Shown: one piece after another, positions 45,662 through 57,609 of the stretch
Layout of the letters: the number at the start of each line of letters is the position of its first letter
Numbering within the stretch: the first letter of the stretch is position 1
From: Symbiodinium kawagutii
Taxonomy: Eukaryota; Sar; Dinophyceae; Suessiales; Symbiodiniaceae
DNA length: 64,000 nucleotides
Assembly (NCBI GenBank): GCA_009767595.1
Contig: VSDK01021698.1
Location: 69,501 to 133,500, forward strand
Direction of reading: 5' to 3'
The notes under the pieces: model-generated
The model's database searches: none
The model's input: only the letters and a program-made list of their open reading frames with translations
What the model was told of the DNA's origin: nothing
Position numbers and translations under genes: made by a program

Positions 45662-45773
45662 GGCAGTGGGTCAAAACCCGATACCCGTGGTTCCCCTATC
45701 ATTAACCATTGTTTTCCCTTATTATTGTTGGCAAATCCTCCATTCGTTGGTTGGTTAATATTAACCCATAGCC
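45662..45773 (+). mobile_element. Family B element (B9)
   Basis: GGCAGTGGGTCAAAACCCG to TTGGTTAATATTAACCCATAGCC with the usual interior. Confidence 0.7.
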
Positions 45774-45913
45774 ATATAGTTGGTACATATCCCCTATAGT
45801 TGTTGGTTATCATCCCTATAGTTGTTGGTTACTTCATATTACTTCAATTACTTCAACCAACCACTTCACCAATAAATCTCACTGCTGAGGACCCAAGAAC
45901 CCTCCGGTTCCAC

Positions 45914-46016
45914 CGAGGAACCGGCTGTGCAGCTGCACTCGTTCCCGGAAGTGCTGCCAGTCACCGCCCGTGCACTCCACGGCAGCAGGGCGGAGAACGT
46001 CCTGGAAGGCCCCGAG
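45914..46016 (-). CDS. Exon candidate, first seen exon of the gene 3' of the sulfatase
   Basis: A 103-nt block from a CGAAG acceptor to a GTGGAA donor, reading GAFQDVLRPAAVECTGGDWQ and continuing HFRERVQLHSRFL. It leaves in phase 1. A TTGGTTGATG array starts at its acceptor side. Not recognised. Confidence 0.52.
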
Positions 46017-46020
46017 CTTC

Positions 46021-46480
46021 GAAAATGGGTTGGTGGGTTGGATGTTGGTTGGATGTTGGTTGGATGATGATGATGTTGGTTGATGTTGGATGATGATGTT
46101 GTTGTTGGTTGATGTTGGTTGATAGTGCATAGTAGAAAACAATGTTGTGTTTTTTTCCGGGTGAATAATGTTGCTTCGTGTTTTTCAATGATGGTTCACA
46201 ATGTTTGGTGATGTTGGTCGGTTGATGATTGGTGATGTTGGTTGGTTGGTTGATATAGGATATTCATGGTTGGTTGGTTGATATTGGATATTCCTGGTTG
46301 GTTGATGCCAAGTGATGTTGGGTGATGTTGACTTGTTGATTCGTCGATTTTGGGTGATATTGATTTGTTATCGGTTGTTTTGGTCGGTTGAGGTTGGGTG
46401 AAATTGGTCTGTTGGTGGGCTAATAGCCATTCATAATCCAACAATGATGGCTGATAAACGCGACAAACAATGCCTAATGA
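46021..46480. repeat. GGTTGGATGTTGGTTGATG array
   Basis: Irregular GGTTGATGTTGG units starting at the acceptor of exon candidate 46016-45914. A TTGCTTCGTGTTTTTCAATG segment occurs twice (46171-46190, 46521-46540). Confidence 0.7.
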
Positions 46481-46644
46481 TGCTTGATTATTGACCTCAT
46501 GCAAAAAAGGGTGAATGACGTTGCTTCGTGTTTTTCAATGATGGTTCGTGGTTCATAATGCCATGTCCAAACCCTGATGCACAACCGACTTTTGATGACA
46601 GCTAGTCACGGTGAGCCCTCGGCGATGGGTCTTCAATATGAATC

Positions 46645-49600
46645 TCAGGAGTAGGCTTGGTTCTGACACATGGCCAGAAATCGGCGATCATCATCGATGC
46701 TTTCAAGCAGGAACGGAACGGGCCACCACCAATCCTGATTTTGAAACTAACCCAGCAGCTACGGTCAATGATTTTGACGACGCCAGGGTTAAACAGCAAT
46801 GGTCATCGGCCTGTCTAAGAGCGCGTAGGGACCCAAGAAGCCCTTGTATCTATGATGCGCCAACCAGCATGCGCAATGAACCGAAGCGAGCTCAGGGCAG
46901 CTGGTCGGAAAGGAATCATGATTTTCAAAGAAACTTTCGCGTTCAATGTCCAGTCTCTTCGTCATTCTCTGCACGATGTCCAGTCGTTCAAGATACAAGT
47001 TCCGTTGCTCGGTGGGGTCATTCTTCACGTCAAAAAGGCAACCAGTAGCACAGGCTGTGTCAAGGATGGGGTTTTTGGACGTGCTATTGGGAAACACGGG
47101 GCCTTGCCAAGAGCCGGGAGCTTGTTCTTCCACCAACAGCTTCCAAGATCCCCAAATCAAGGCGTCAGGTCCTGAGAAAGCCGCAATGTCGATATGAAAA
47201 GGTTTAACTTCAATTTAGCTTGCAACATGCATCAACCTCTCAGAACCCTGTCAACCATTCCAAGCATTGAACTGATCTAACGTTATCAAGTTCATCTTTA
47301 CCATATTAAGATTGATCATCTCTCTATACCACACTAAAGTCGTTTTTGCATCTGTTTACCATATTAGGATCCATCTTTACACACCTTTACGAGATTAAGA
47401 TGGTGTACAGCACTTTAGATCAGATGGCTTACGGAAAACGCCAAGGCCTGGGCTTCAGCCTTGAACAGGACCTGGCACCCAAATCTGACAACTGGTGGGC
47501 CCTCAGCAGTAGTGGGGCCACGTTCATACCCTTACAACTGGCAGTTTCCCAAAGCCAAACCAACAGTGTGTCTGGTCACACCGCTGTTGACCCTATAATG
47601 ATTGGTCAGTGCTGAACTGAACTGTCATTGCGGGTATCTTTAGGAATCAGCACTCAAGCAAGTATTTGGTGTATCATGTCCCATTGACCACTAAAACCCT
47701 AGGCCCTAGAAAAATCAAACAAACACACAAACAAACAAACTAACTAACTACCTAGAAAAAAAACCTGGGTATATGAAGTTCATGCGAATCGCCTAGACAC
47801 ATCCACGCAGCTGGTATGCCAAGTTTCAGCTTCATGGATGCTATGCGCTACATTACATGATCACCATCATCATCGTCATCGTAATCGTCGTCATCATCAT
47901 CATCAGTAGCAGTACTGGCTGGTATCATTCTCTACAACTTGTCAAATGAAGATTTCGCTTGAGAAAACATAGACCCTGCAGCTTGACTTCCCGAGCTTCC
48001 CAAGGGTATCAGCTCCCTGGGTGATGGCTGGCTCCCCATCAGCATTGGCCAAACATCCAAGGAATCCACGGGTGGCAGCCCTGCGTCAGCCGCTCGTCGA
48101 TCCAAGGGATCCACATCCACCATGCGACTCAGAGTCGCGTACCAATCGGCGATGTGGACGATGCCTGCAGTTCTCTACCATTCAACTTGTGGCTCATGAT
48201 GGTTGATCATGGTTAATTAACAGCGCTTTAACATATCATGGTTAATCATGGTTAATCACGGTCAATTAACAGCAAATATAGGTTATAAGGGTTGGTTTAC
48301 AGGCCATTTAACCATAGCTGTATCCATCACAACGGGTAGTTGTTATAGACCAACTTGAAGCTGCCCAGGGGTCTGACTTGAACTCGTCATCTGCTGATAT
48401 GCAAAGGACAGGAGCAGCTACCAGAGATGTCCTCACCGGAAGCGGCAATAGAAAATGATCATTCCTAATGATATTGCTGGAACGGGTGCCTGATGAGAAA
48501 TCTATGTTTGAAAAACATGTCAGTGTTCACAAGGTAGCCCACCAGTGACTTAAGCGTTCATGAAAAAGAACTCCGTGGTTGGGATCAATCCGGCTTCACG
48601 CTTGCAGCTTCCCGTGCTGGTTTTCAGGGAGGCCTTCTGGTTGCATAGGGATCATCCACCAACTTGGCTATGGCAAATTCCGCTTTCAATGGTTCCCCGC
48701 AAAAACAGTGATTTAGTAACTCGCAAGCTCGCTGGATCCTGAGTTGGGCGCTGTCAGCGGCGCCAAGCTACCGTCATTGCTGCTTCCCCGCAAGTGTGCT
48801 GGGATCACGCCACCGGAAATGAAGGCAGCAGCCCGAACTCCACCCTCGAAGTTGCTGTACTTGCCTCCCCAATTGAAGCCAAGCAGGCAGGAGGTCCCAG
48901 ATCATACTGGGCACCCAGCACTTGTGTAATGGGGCCCGGTTCACCACCTAAAACTGGTAGATAGCTGACCCCAGTTAAGTGAATAAACCGACAGCTATAG
49001 CTGATGGAAACCGCCCAGGCCCACATTGCAATTCAGATTTACCGGGTTGGTCTTCTGTCATGTTGACAAGGAAAACCCTGCCTTTCCAGAAATCAACGGA
49101 AGGAGGAAACACCAAGCAACAAAAACAAATGGAAACGCAGGCTCTAGGTGGGAGGAACCTCTGGGGACGAGACATTCCAAAGCCATGCCATGATTTCGAT
49201 GGGTGGAAATGAATGCAAATGGTCATCCCATTTTTCTACTTTCTCTATTGCAAAACAACATGTTCTAAGGTATCCTTTATGTCGTTTTGCCAGTAACACT
49301 AAACCACTTGGATTGGCAGGACAACCTCAAGACAACCTCAAGTAAGCAAGCTTCATCCATGACACGGCCTCCACGCAAAGGCCAGTTGTTGGCAGCATCC
49401 TTCTCCAGGTTCACTGGACCCCCATTGTCAGAGGAGAAAATCATCAGAGTGTTATTCCACATGCCCTTCTTCCGTAAAGCATCAGTGGCGTTCCTGGGGC
49501 TGGCATTGAAGAATCAACAGCAAGAAACTGCATCCAACTAAGAGCTCCAGTGAACAAATGAGTATGACACGCAACAGTTCACACACTTGGCTAAGCAAAC

Positions 49601-52348
49601 CCATTCCTAAAGTCATTACCTGATGGCTAACAAAACATGTGTCATGATGATTCTTTGATAATGCAAGTTGGGAGCCAACCATTGGTTAAACCATTTCGCC
49701 GCTCCAAAGACCCAAGTCACTGTGACGCTGTTTTGCGGCGGCTTTACTCCTCCATTTATGCATGATTGATGGGCACACACACCAATATATGCATTTGTCA
49801 TCTCAACAACAATCATCCCTTTGTCATCATGACAATCATCAACAACAATCATCCCATCTATACAACAGCAATATCGTTGAACAAAAACAACCCAACCTGG
49901 ACCATCAGCCAAATTTGCAGACGGTATTTGAGAAGCAGCGGCTGCAGCTCCTCCAAACACATGAATTCATCGTAGAGAAGGACCGCACGAAAAACAAACG
50001 CGTTTGGTGCAGTGATCTATTCCCGCCCGCAAGAAATAATGAATGAGCTGACAATGTTTTAGGCACTTGTGCGAATAAACATGCACAACTATGTTGCACA
50101 GGAAGCAACATTCAAAAGGCGTGTCTACAAACGAAACCGTCTAAGCATCGCAACAAAATAAAGAATACCAACTGCTATGAAAGAAATCCAAAAACCAGTT
50201 AATAATGTATAGTAATGTTGAGATATGTTGAGATTGTATGAATAAGCTCCCCAAAATAAAGTAATTACGCCAAATCCCTGTTTGCAATAATAAACCTTAG
50301 CTTAGACATCTTTTGCAAGGCTTCGGAAGATTTCTGAAGTCAACAGCTCTAACAGGACCTTGCTTGCTGCCGGGCGTCCCAACGACTTCATCCATGACCA
50401 GGATCATGGCAGCATGCTGCCTGCGACATCGGTATTGTAAGTCAAGGTGACGAGGATCCACAGGATGTTCATCTTTAGCTGTGTTGAGGCTACACAAGCC
50501 TTCGTCGTCCTTCATGAAGTCGAACTTATCCTGTTTCAGGCGTTGCCAGCTTTCACGTGTGTTTCTTTAATCTAGATGAGAGGTTCAACAAATCATGAGC
50601 AACCAATATCACAAACTATCAGCATTAGTCAACCAGTGATTAAGAATGTATCTTGTAAGAAGGCCAAAACAAAAACAAAGAGTCCCAGACCATGACTTGT
50701 TGCCACCAAGCATCATAGTACTCTTTGGGCACTTGCAGTGGATAGTGCGCGACATGAGGAGCGTAAAAGAGGAAAAGGGGATCCTGATTCAATGGTTGTC
50801 CACAAACAAATTCAATACATATTTACACATAATATAGTGAAAAGGCTAACATGGATAACAATGGTAAATTCAAGTCAATCAGGCTTGGCACTTTGGGGAA
50901 AAACATCCCGGTCCCTAGCCAATTCCGCATAGAATCATATCATTGTTGGAGCGTGTGGAAAACAGAAAACTTTGGCTGAACGATCCAGCCAGGCACATTT
51001 GGATGGTGAGACTCGATGATTCTCAAAAGCTCTTTCTGGTACAAAAACTCTGAGTACTCGGTTCCATTCACGTCTGAGGCCCCAGCGTTGGTTCGCCAAA
51101 GATCAACGATGGATGAGTCATTTGCACAGCACGTTTGCATGTTGGACTGACTGTAGTAGTCGTTGGTGTGCGAAAAATAATTCAAACTGGTGTCATATCC
51201 GCGGCCATGCGGAGTGTGCCGTGGGGTTGCCATTCCAGCATCCCATTTGCCAGCAAAGTGTGTTTTGTATCCCGCGAGCTTCATCTTTTCAGCTAAACCG
51301 GTCATGTTGTACGGAATGCCGGTGTTGTCATCACAGGCACCTCCCAGAACTGTATTTACATGTACAGGCAATCTCCCAGATTGCACCTTGGATCTGTTGA
51401 CGGTTGAAGGCACTGATGATTGTGGATTGCAAGGTAGAATGTGTTGATTCAAATTCTTTGCGGATTGAACACCCTCAGAACCACATGAACTACACACCAG
51501 GCATTGCTAAAAATAACGAAACATGATAGATACATGTCACTGCAAAAAAGTTGAATGTATCTAAACATACGACATAAACTATGCAAACCCAGAAGAGATG
51601 ATAAGTGATTCCCTGTAACCAAGGGTCAATGCGAGGTAATTCAAACACACGATTTAAACCTAATGATTCATCTACGAAACATGTGGCACTCAAAACATCT
51701 TAAGAGAGACTGCACACACCAAATCAATCCAAATTGCATGTTTTTTTGGGTCAAGAAAAACTTCCTTGTACACCCAAAAAGAGTAATCTCACCTTCAAAC
51801 TCAGTATCTTTGTTGGCAAACCTGAGGGCTTGGATGCCGACTTGACTCAGACATGGTTGCTGATCCTGACCATTTCTCTTTCTCTACCTCAAAAAACATC
51901 AATTGGGTGGGTGTTCATAGCAAGGTACCCGACAACCAACTACAAAATCACGGCTTGGATGGGAAACATTTGGAGAAATTGAGTTTTAGAATCTTAGAAC
52001 CTCTGAAGGAGAAATTTTGAGCGCCCAAGTTGTAAGTGGGGGAACAACTTTGGATCAAGCTAGCGGTGAACGAAGCCTCGTGGTCCCTCCAGGCCTCCCC
52101 CTAGGGCCCGTTTTTGTGGCCGAGCGAACCACCTGCCGAGCTGCTGAGGTTCGAGTTGGTGTGCACATCTTGTGCACGTAGTGCCTGTCCAAGCGAATGC
52201 CCTGCCCAGCCAAGCGGTCCAAATTCGGCGTCACAGCGTTGACAGGCGGAGCACCAACCGTGTCGTTACGGAAAGCACCGCGGGTGAAGCCCACCTTGGG
52301 GAGCTGAAGGTCGTCAGGGCAGTTCAGCTCTGGGATCAGAATGGCGCA

Positions 52349-52403
<55 letters not shown>

Positions 52404-52723
52404 GTGTGAGCTGTAAATAACAGTAATTAGTTTCGTACTCCCCTGCAAGAAACAACAGTTGATACATATGTTGATATGCCAGTCCTCAAGATGACCTCCG
52501 ATAACTAGGGGGTCATCAAGATCCATCGTTTGCTGGCTTGTCAACGCTTCCTTATCATGATCAAAAATGACCGCCGCATCATCAGCTTCATATAGCTGCT
52601 CAATGCTCACTTCAGCTCAGCCACATTGGCCCATCCCAAATCATCAACCAGAACGAAAAGTACATGAGGTTTCCCGCTCAGTGCCAGCACTGGCGACAGC
52701 AGGATGCACAAACGGAATTTCAT
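46645..52723 (-). CDS. Secreted type I arylsulfatase (arylsulfatase B-like), complete, 10 exons, 559 aa
   Basis: Hydrolyses sulfate esters; the signal peptide sends it to the secretory path, vacuole or outside. Exons: 52723-52625, 52294-52145, 51386-50997, 50783-50715, 50530-50379, 49493-49369, 48864-48772, 48164-48000, 47171-46825, 46734-46645. The sum is 1680 nt, exactly 560 codons with the stop. Residues 1-17 are a hydrophobic leader, then the metal pair in LVDDLGW (D27, D28). C77 in [10 protein letters not shown] is the formylglycine site (C-x-P-x-R). GKWDAGM follows; many sulfatases have His where Asp stands here. Then [15 protein letters not shown] (His pair), MIFSSDNGG (Asp-Asn metal ligands), [18 protein letters not shown] (catalytic Lys region), HIADWYATL, and a Cys-bearing C-terminus ending AYS. 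Human arylsulfatase B has 533 residues. Donors: GT, GC, GT, GA, GA, GC, GT, GA, GC; all acceptors AG|G. An ATG-GCT-TGA mini-ORF lies just before the start codon. Confidence 0.95.
47860..47906. repeat. Interrupted (ATC)n
   Basis: ATC triplets mixed with GTC and GTA, in sulfatase intron 8. Confidence 0.85.
49801..49860. repeat. CAACAACAATCATCC repeat
   Basis: Three irregular copies in sulfatase intron 5. Confidence 0.7.
49885..50005 (-). other. GC-rich block within sulfatase intron 5
   Basis: The minus strand reads [20 protein letters not shown], but sulfatase exons 5 and 6 join in phase without it. It could be an alternative exon or chance. Confidence 0.25.
52349..52403. repeat. (ATG)n microsatellite in sulfatase intron 1
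   Basis: About eighteen units. It lies in the acceptor-side half of the 330-bp intron 1 of the sulfatase. Confidence 0.95.
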
Positions 52724-53134
52724 GGCGCTCAAGCCATGCGGCTGGGTGACCTACCACTCAATACAACTCCCCTGAACCCCTGCAGTTTGTTTCACCACAT
52801 GTGAATGAAAGTGCAGCGTGGAATGGTGAATAGGCGTGGGATCAGTCGGGTTTAGGATGGTATGGGCAATGGTCTAAAGCTAAAGTGGTTGTTACTTTCG
52901 AGTAAGGGTGATTACAACCACCACTACAGCCACTGCACATTCTCCATTACCATAATATAGTTTATTAACCACTACAGTCACTTGACCAATGTTTGCTAGC
53001 AGTGAACGAAGCTAGCCAATAGGATTGAATGGCTTAGTATTGGTCAACCATGTTTATGGTTGTGGGTCATATCGCCTTGGTACAACTACTGTATTGTTCA
53101 TTTTGACACATGGCATATGCACCTCGGGATGCTC

Positions 53135-53270
53135 ACAACTCTGCCTGTTGGTATGAACAGGCCGTGCTGGAGTTGCTGCTGAATCGCTCTGAGCCATGAA
53201 GTCCCCGATGCGTCTGACAGCGTTGGTCCAAGCGCGTAGTGGCTTAGCGTTCCCCAGTTTACTGGCACCA
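53135..53270 (-). CDS. Exon candidate upstream of the sulfatase
   Basis: The best minus frame reads LRAWTNAVRRIGDFMAQSDS before a GC donor candidate. A second frame is also open. It lies about 0.5 kb 5' of the sulfatase start codon, so it should be a late exon of the upstream gene. Confidence 0.38.
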
Positions 53271-54019
53271 TTGAACTCCCATAGATGATGGTTTGTAATC
53301 CAACATATAGGATTGACGACACAGGGTAGAAATGCAGCATCTAAACACTGGGATGTTGGCTTTCACGTGTAGCAAAACATTCGTTGGGACTGAAGTGTGA
53401 ATGGCTGGTGACTGGTTGATGGTCAGCTGATTACAGCCTCTCCAATTTCTACCAAGGATTACCTGTTTTCCCGGACAGCTAGCGGTATCAAAAGGCAGGG
53501 TTGAGGATAGGGATAAGGAACAGGAACATCTGACGGTCAGCAACCATGATCCAGCCCAACGACAAAAACTTAAGATACTTTGGGGGTGTTTGTTTGTGAT
53601 GCACCCATCAACAAAAAGTCGACTGTCATGATAGCACCATCAACGAACCCAGGTACAGATACACCCGATACCCGATAAGTTGGGATTGTCGTGGCGACCA
53701 CGGGTCAAAGAGGCGACCGGGTCGAAAACGACGAAAAACAATACCCGACACTTCCCACAATCAACAATACAATATCAAGAACAACCGTCAACAATGATGG
53801 TATTGTAAACAAAGCACCACTAGTTGTATCATATTACAAGTTACCATCCTGGACTGGTGATTATTTTGCAGGTCTAATAAAGGATCAGTTTGTGTCATTC
53901 ACAGCCGTCTTCAGAGCAATCTCAACTCATCACCACTGATAACCAGTCAATATCAATATCCATCACCAGTCATTGTCATCGCCTGGCGGCTTCAATATCC
54001 CTTAGGCGATCTAATCCCA

Positions 54020-54190
54020 TCGCTGCCGGCGCCANNNNNNNNNNCGGCGCCCCCCGCCTCCCCTCCGATGCCGGCCGCGGCGAAAGCTAGGCAGGCGCCT
54101 CCAGAGCGTCCGGCGCGGGCCGGAGTCGGTTCATGGTATGTACGGATGCGCGGTTCCCGGGTTGGGGGCGGCCCCAGTGCTGCACCATCC
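54020..54190 (-). CDS. Very GC-rich block containing an assembly gap
   Basis: The minus frame PRIRTYHEPTPARAGRSGGA continues as an Ala/Gly-rich stretch and stays open to the gap. GC content is far above the surroundings, which suggests an exon. The gap prevents a decision. Confidence 0.3.
54035..54044. other. Assembly gap of 10 N
   Basis: Ten unknown bases flanked by GGCGCC on both sides; the even size suggests a placeholder rather than a measured gap. Confidence 0.98.
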
Positions 54191-54199
54191 AGCAGTAAC

Positions 54200-56500
54200 A
54201 AGCGTTAATCTTCAATCAACCATCATCAACAATAGTGCTTGATCACTCTTTTATATACCTTAGTGCTATGCTTACCCTTTGGTAGGCCTCCAAGTAGCTT
54301 GTGAGACTGTACAGTCGGGGCTGACTTTTAGGTAACCCTTGAAGGTATGACAGGAGCATTGGGCAGATTGACCTGGAAATAAGCGACTAGCAGTACCAGA
54401 TTTTGCGGGGATCACCTGCAAAACCCATCAAAACCATCCATGCATGGATTAATTGTCAATAATAGGGACAATGACCAGCAACATCAGGGAAAATACCAAC
54501 GACAGTTCATGATCGTGAATGATGGTTAATGATGGTGAACGGCAATGGATTAACGATTTAAATGGTGAAAGGTGGCTTATTCATAGTGATCTCCTATCAT
54601 TATGCATGGTACAGTCGAATCTAGAGCGCAAAAGAGGTGCAATCTGCCAAAACAAATACTTACATTTTGCACCTACACTGGAGGTCCTTATCGGACGCTG
54701 TCCATAAAAAATGCCACAATACAAGAAGGATTCTGCACATCTTGGGTATATAAAGGGAGGCTGGTTTAGCACGCAGAAATCACCCATGCATGAAGAAAAC
54801 AGCATATCCAACTGGAAAGTACCGGAAGTTCATCCTGCTAAACTAGATTGCCCATCAAGCCCATATACTCGGTCTTCACATCCTTTACCAAGAAATTATC
54901 GCACCTGAAGAAACCAACATCAATGTAAGCGCCCAGCTCACTGTAGGTGTCTTGTCCTTAAACTTGCATACAGGTGAGCAACGTGCAGGTCTATATTGGA
55001 AACTCGGCTGAGTTTGGCCTGTCAACTCAAGGTCCAATAGAAATCGTACTGAAATAGGGCGTGACTCTCTTCAGTTGTATTATTTGCCGATTTATGATAC
55101 AAACAGATCAAACATTCACCTGCCCTCTTTTGTCACCACATCCGGACTCTCCACCTGCCAAGCGCGACATGGTGTGTGAGCCCCGGAACAGGCCGCACCA
55201 GTCGCATGGTCAAGGGGGAAATCAGATGCATCTTGCCCTGCAAAAAGCAACAAAAAACAGGAAAGTGTCTCAAGTATGCATGCTTACTTAAAACAGAAAC
55301 TGTCAACAAACTGTCTAGTATGCTTATGTGTTTTACGACAACTTACAGGAACAATTACTTTTGTTCGGAGAAGCGGCACTTCGAGGGCTACTGGGATGTG
55401 TTGCAACAAGGCATTTAGCTTTTGATTTGCATGGGATACTGATAGGTCCGACGGTTGTGCAGGGAAGGATTGCTTTGTCCTTCCTGAAACTGCTTTGGTT
55501 TGAGTTGCAAAGCCAAAAGCATTCTCTTGACGCATGGTTTCTGACTCTCACTACACACGGTAGACGGGCATCCAAATCAATAATGACCAATAACTCTCCA
55601 AACAAAGACTGGTAACTCACAAACGATTAATATGGATGTATCATTGTGTATCCCTGCTGTGAAATCCCTACAAATAAACACAACAAAACCGCTCATGGTT
55701 GTTGGGATGATCAAGAACTGTGACATCGTGCCCGCACAAATCGATTAGAAATTACTGCATCCATGACTTGGGAAGCCCGCTGGCTGTTCAACGCTTCACG
55801 GGGAGCTTGGGCGATCAACATCTGGGACCCAGCAAGCGTACATGATTCGTTTTCAAGTTCCCTGTCTAGTCATGGTCAATAAGGTTTCCACTAGCCGTTC
55901 ATGAAGGGATTGTTGCAACCCATGATGGAACAATCAACCACAAATTGTTGTATACAAGTAAATGCATTCAAATAAAATAACATAAACAAACAGAAACCAT
56001 CACCCTGAGTCCCTGCCAGCTGCCAAGGCTTTTTTGGGCTCAAGCAACGGCGGACTTTGGCCGTGGACCTCAACACAGCCATGGCAGGAAACAAATACGA
56101 CGTCCTTTGAGAAAAATGCATGGTGAATATAGACACGGCATGGCATGCACATACAAATGCACATTCACATGTACATGAAATAAACATGTACGTGTTTATT
56201 TGTTTATATATCTCTTTATCTATGTTATTGATTCATTTATGTACCTGTGTATGTATCAATTTATTGATTCATTAATGTTTCTGTGTGTTTCTTGCTTTAT
56301 CTAATGATGATGTATGTATTGATATTTGCATAAAAAAACTAACACATGTGCATGTGCATGTAAAATCATGCAAATTACATTGCATGTGTTACTCTCCAAG
56401 GTAATCCATGTTGACCGTAGAGCAGGAAGTCTCAACTTGAAACGTTTGATGGTAGATCACCAATAAGTAAAAACTATCATAGTTGATAGATTTTGATTCA
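54200..56500. other. Intron or intergenic stretch with unresolved open patches
   Basis: Weakly coding-like patches at 55140-55210 and 55360-55520 are open on both strands, and no splice pair could be fixed. The rest is AT-rich with no recognised feature. Confidence 0.4.
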
Positions 56501-56508
56501 ACATATTT

Positions 56509-56612
56509 GGACGTTTCTCAAGATATGGAGCCCCTAAATCATCATTCATATCAGCCATGTTTGCCACGAAACTTACCATACCTTTGGGGGGTCTCTATCT
56601 TAAGAAAACCAC
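56509..56612. mobile_element. Family A element (A13)
   Basis: GACGTTTCTCAAGATATGG to TCTATCTTAAGAAAACCAC. A degraded relative follows at 56643-56755. Confidence 0.6.
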
Positions 56613-56615
56613 TAC

Positions 56616-56643
56616 ATATATAATATATATATATATATATATA
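56616..56643. repeat. (TA)n
   Basis: About twelve TA units between two family A copies. Confidence 0.9.
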
Positions 56644-56888
56644 GTTGGTATGTCCCCTAAAAATGTTAGTGAACTTATTCCCTATTCATCATGAAATAAT
56701 CCCCTACAAACCAACCGTAACTTTTGGGGTTCCCTATAGCTCAAGCTACCCCCATATTGGTGTTATTGTTGGAGATCATACCCTATCAACCACTATGATA
56801 CTATGATCCGGTATAAAGCGACATAAATCCCCTATTAAAACCGTATACTTACTCAAAAAAACCATATAAAATCCTTAAACGCCTATAT

Positions 56889-57002
56889 GGCAGTGGGTCA
56901 AAACCCTGTACCCCTGGTTCTCCTATCATTCGCCATTGTTTTCCCTATAGTTTGGTTGGTCACTATCCCCAATTATTGGTTGTTTAATATTGACCCATAG
57001 CC
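56889..57002 (+). mobile_element. Family B element (B10)
   Basis: GGCAGTGGGTCAAAACCCTG to TTGACCCATAGCC, with ATAT on both sides. Confidence 0.78.
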
Positions 57003-57039
57003 ATATAAATCCCTATAAAACCACCATTTGATCGTTGCT

Positions 57040-57170
57040 TTCTGGAGCTGGTGCAGCTGGTCTGCCGGCCAGGGCCCCGGCCAGGGCCCGTCCGGCGGAT
57101 GAGGCCGGCAGGAGACGCACTGGCCTTGGGTTCGCGGTGAGGAATACGGTGGTTTCTCCATGCCGCTGGG
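57040..57170 (-). CDS. GC-rich exon-like block, frame unsure
   Basis: All three minus frames and one plus frame stay open through this block (for example GPWPGPWPADQLHQLQ on minus). A family B copy ends about 40 bp to its left, the arrangement seen at firmer exons. Confidence 0.3.
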
Positions 57171-57506
57171 GGTGCCCCAATCATCCAAATCAACCATTAT
57201 TCAATTCATCCACTTTATATCAACCATCTATTAATAGGGGATAATGACCATCATGGTATAAACCAATGGTGGTTCTCAGTTCACAAGGGTACCCCCAGTT
57301 ATCATCCAAGAGTAATCATGGTGGACAATGACCAACAACAATGGTGCATGGTTCAACAGCTCCCCAAAGTTATGGTTGGATTATTTTATTATAGACAGTT
57401 ACTGTACTGTAAAGAATGACAACTGGGGGGTTCCCAACTTTGGGAAACACCCGAATCGCCCAATCATCCAAGGGTTGAACTATCAAGATTAAGAATCATC
57501 CAAGGG

Positions 57507-57609
57507 TGTTTCTGAAGTCATGTTGGGGTGCTCCCAAATCATCCTTTATCTCAACCATTCTTAAAATAATAAATCCAAAACTTTGAGGTTCCCAAGTTTG
57601 AGAGACCAC
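57507..57609. mobile_element. Family A element (A14)
   Basis: GTGTTTCTGAAGTCATGTTG to CCCAAGTTTGAGAGACCACC; degraded but paired. Confidence 0.5.

Noticed and set aside
46789-46824. Sulfatase ending by reading straight on from exon 9 to a stop at 46789
   Set aside because: A GC donor after GPY (46824) joins in phase to 46734-46645, which is open, protein-like and ends at a stop; the 1680-nt total is exactly in frame. The read-through form cannot be fully excluded.
49148-52420. Several plus-strand frames across the sulfatase
   Set aside because: They lie opposite sulfatase exons or in its introns; one runs into poly-Asp from the (ATG)n repeat.
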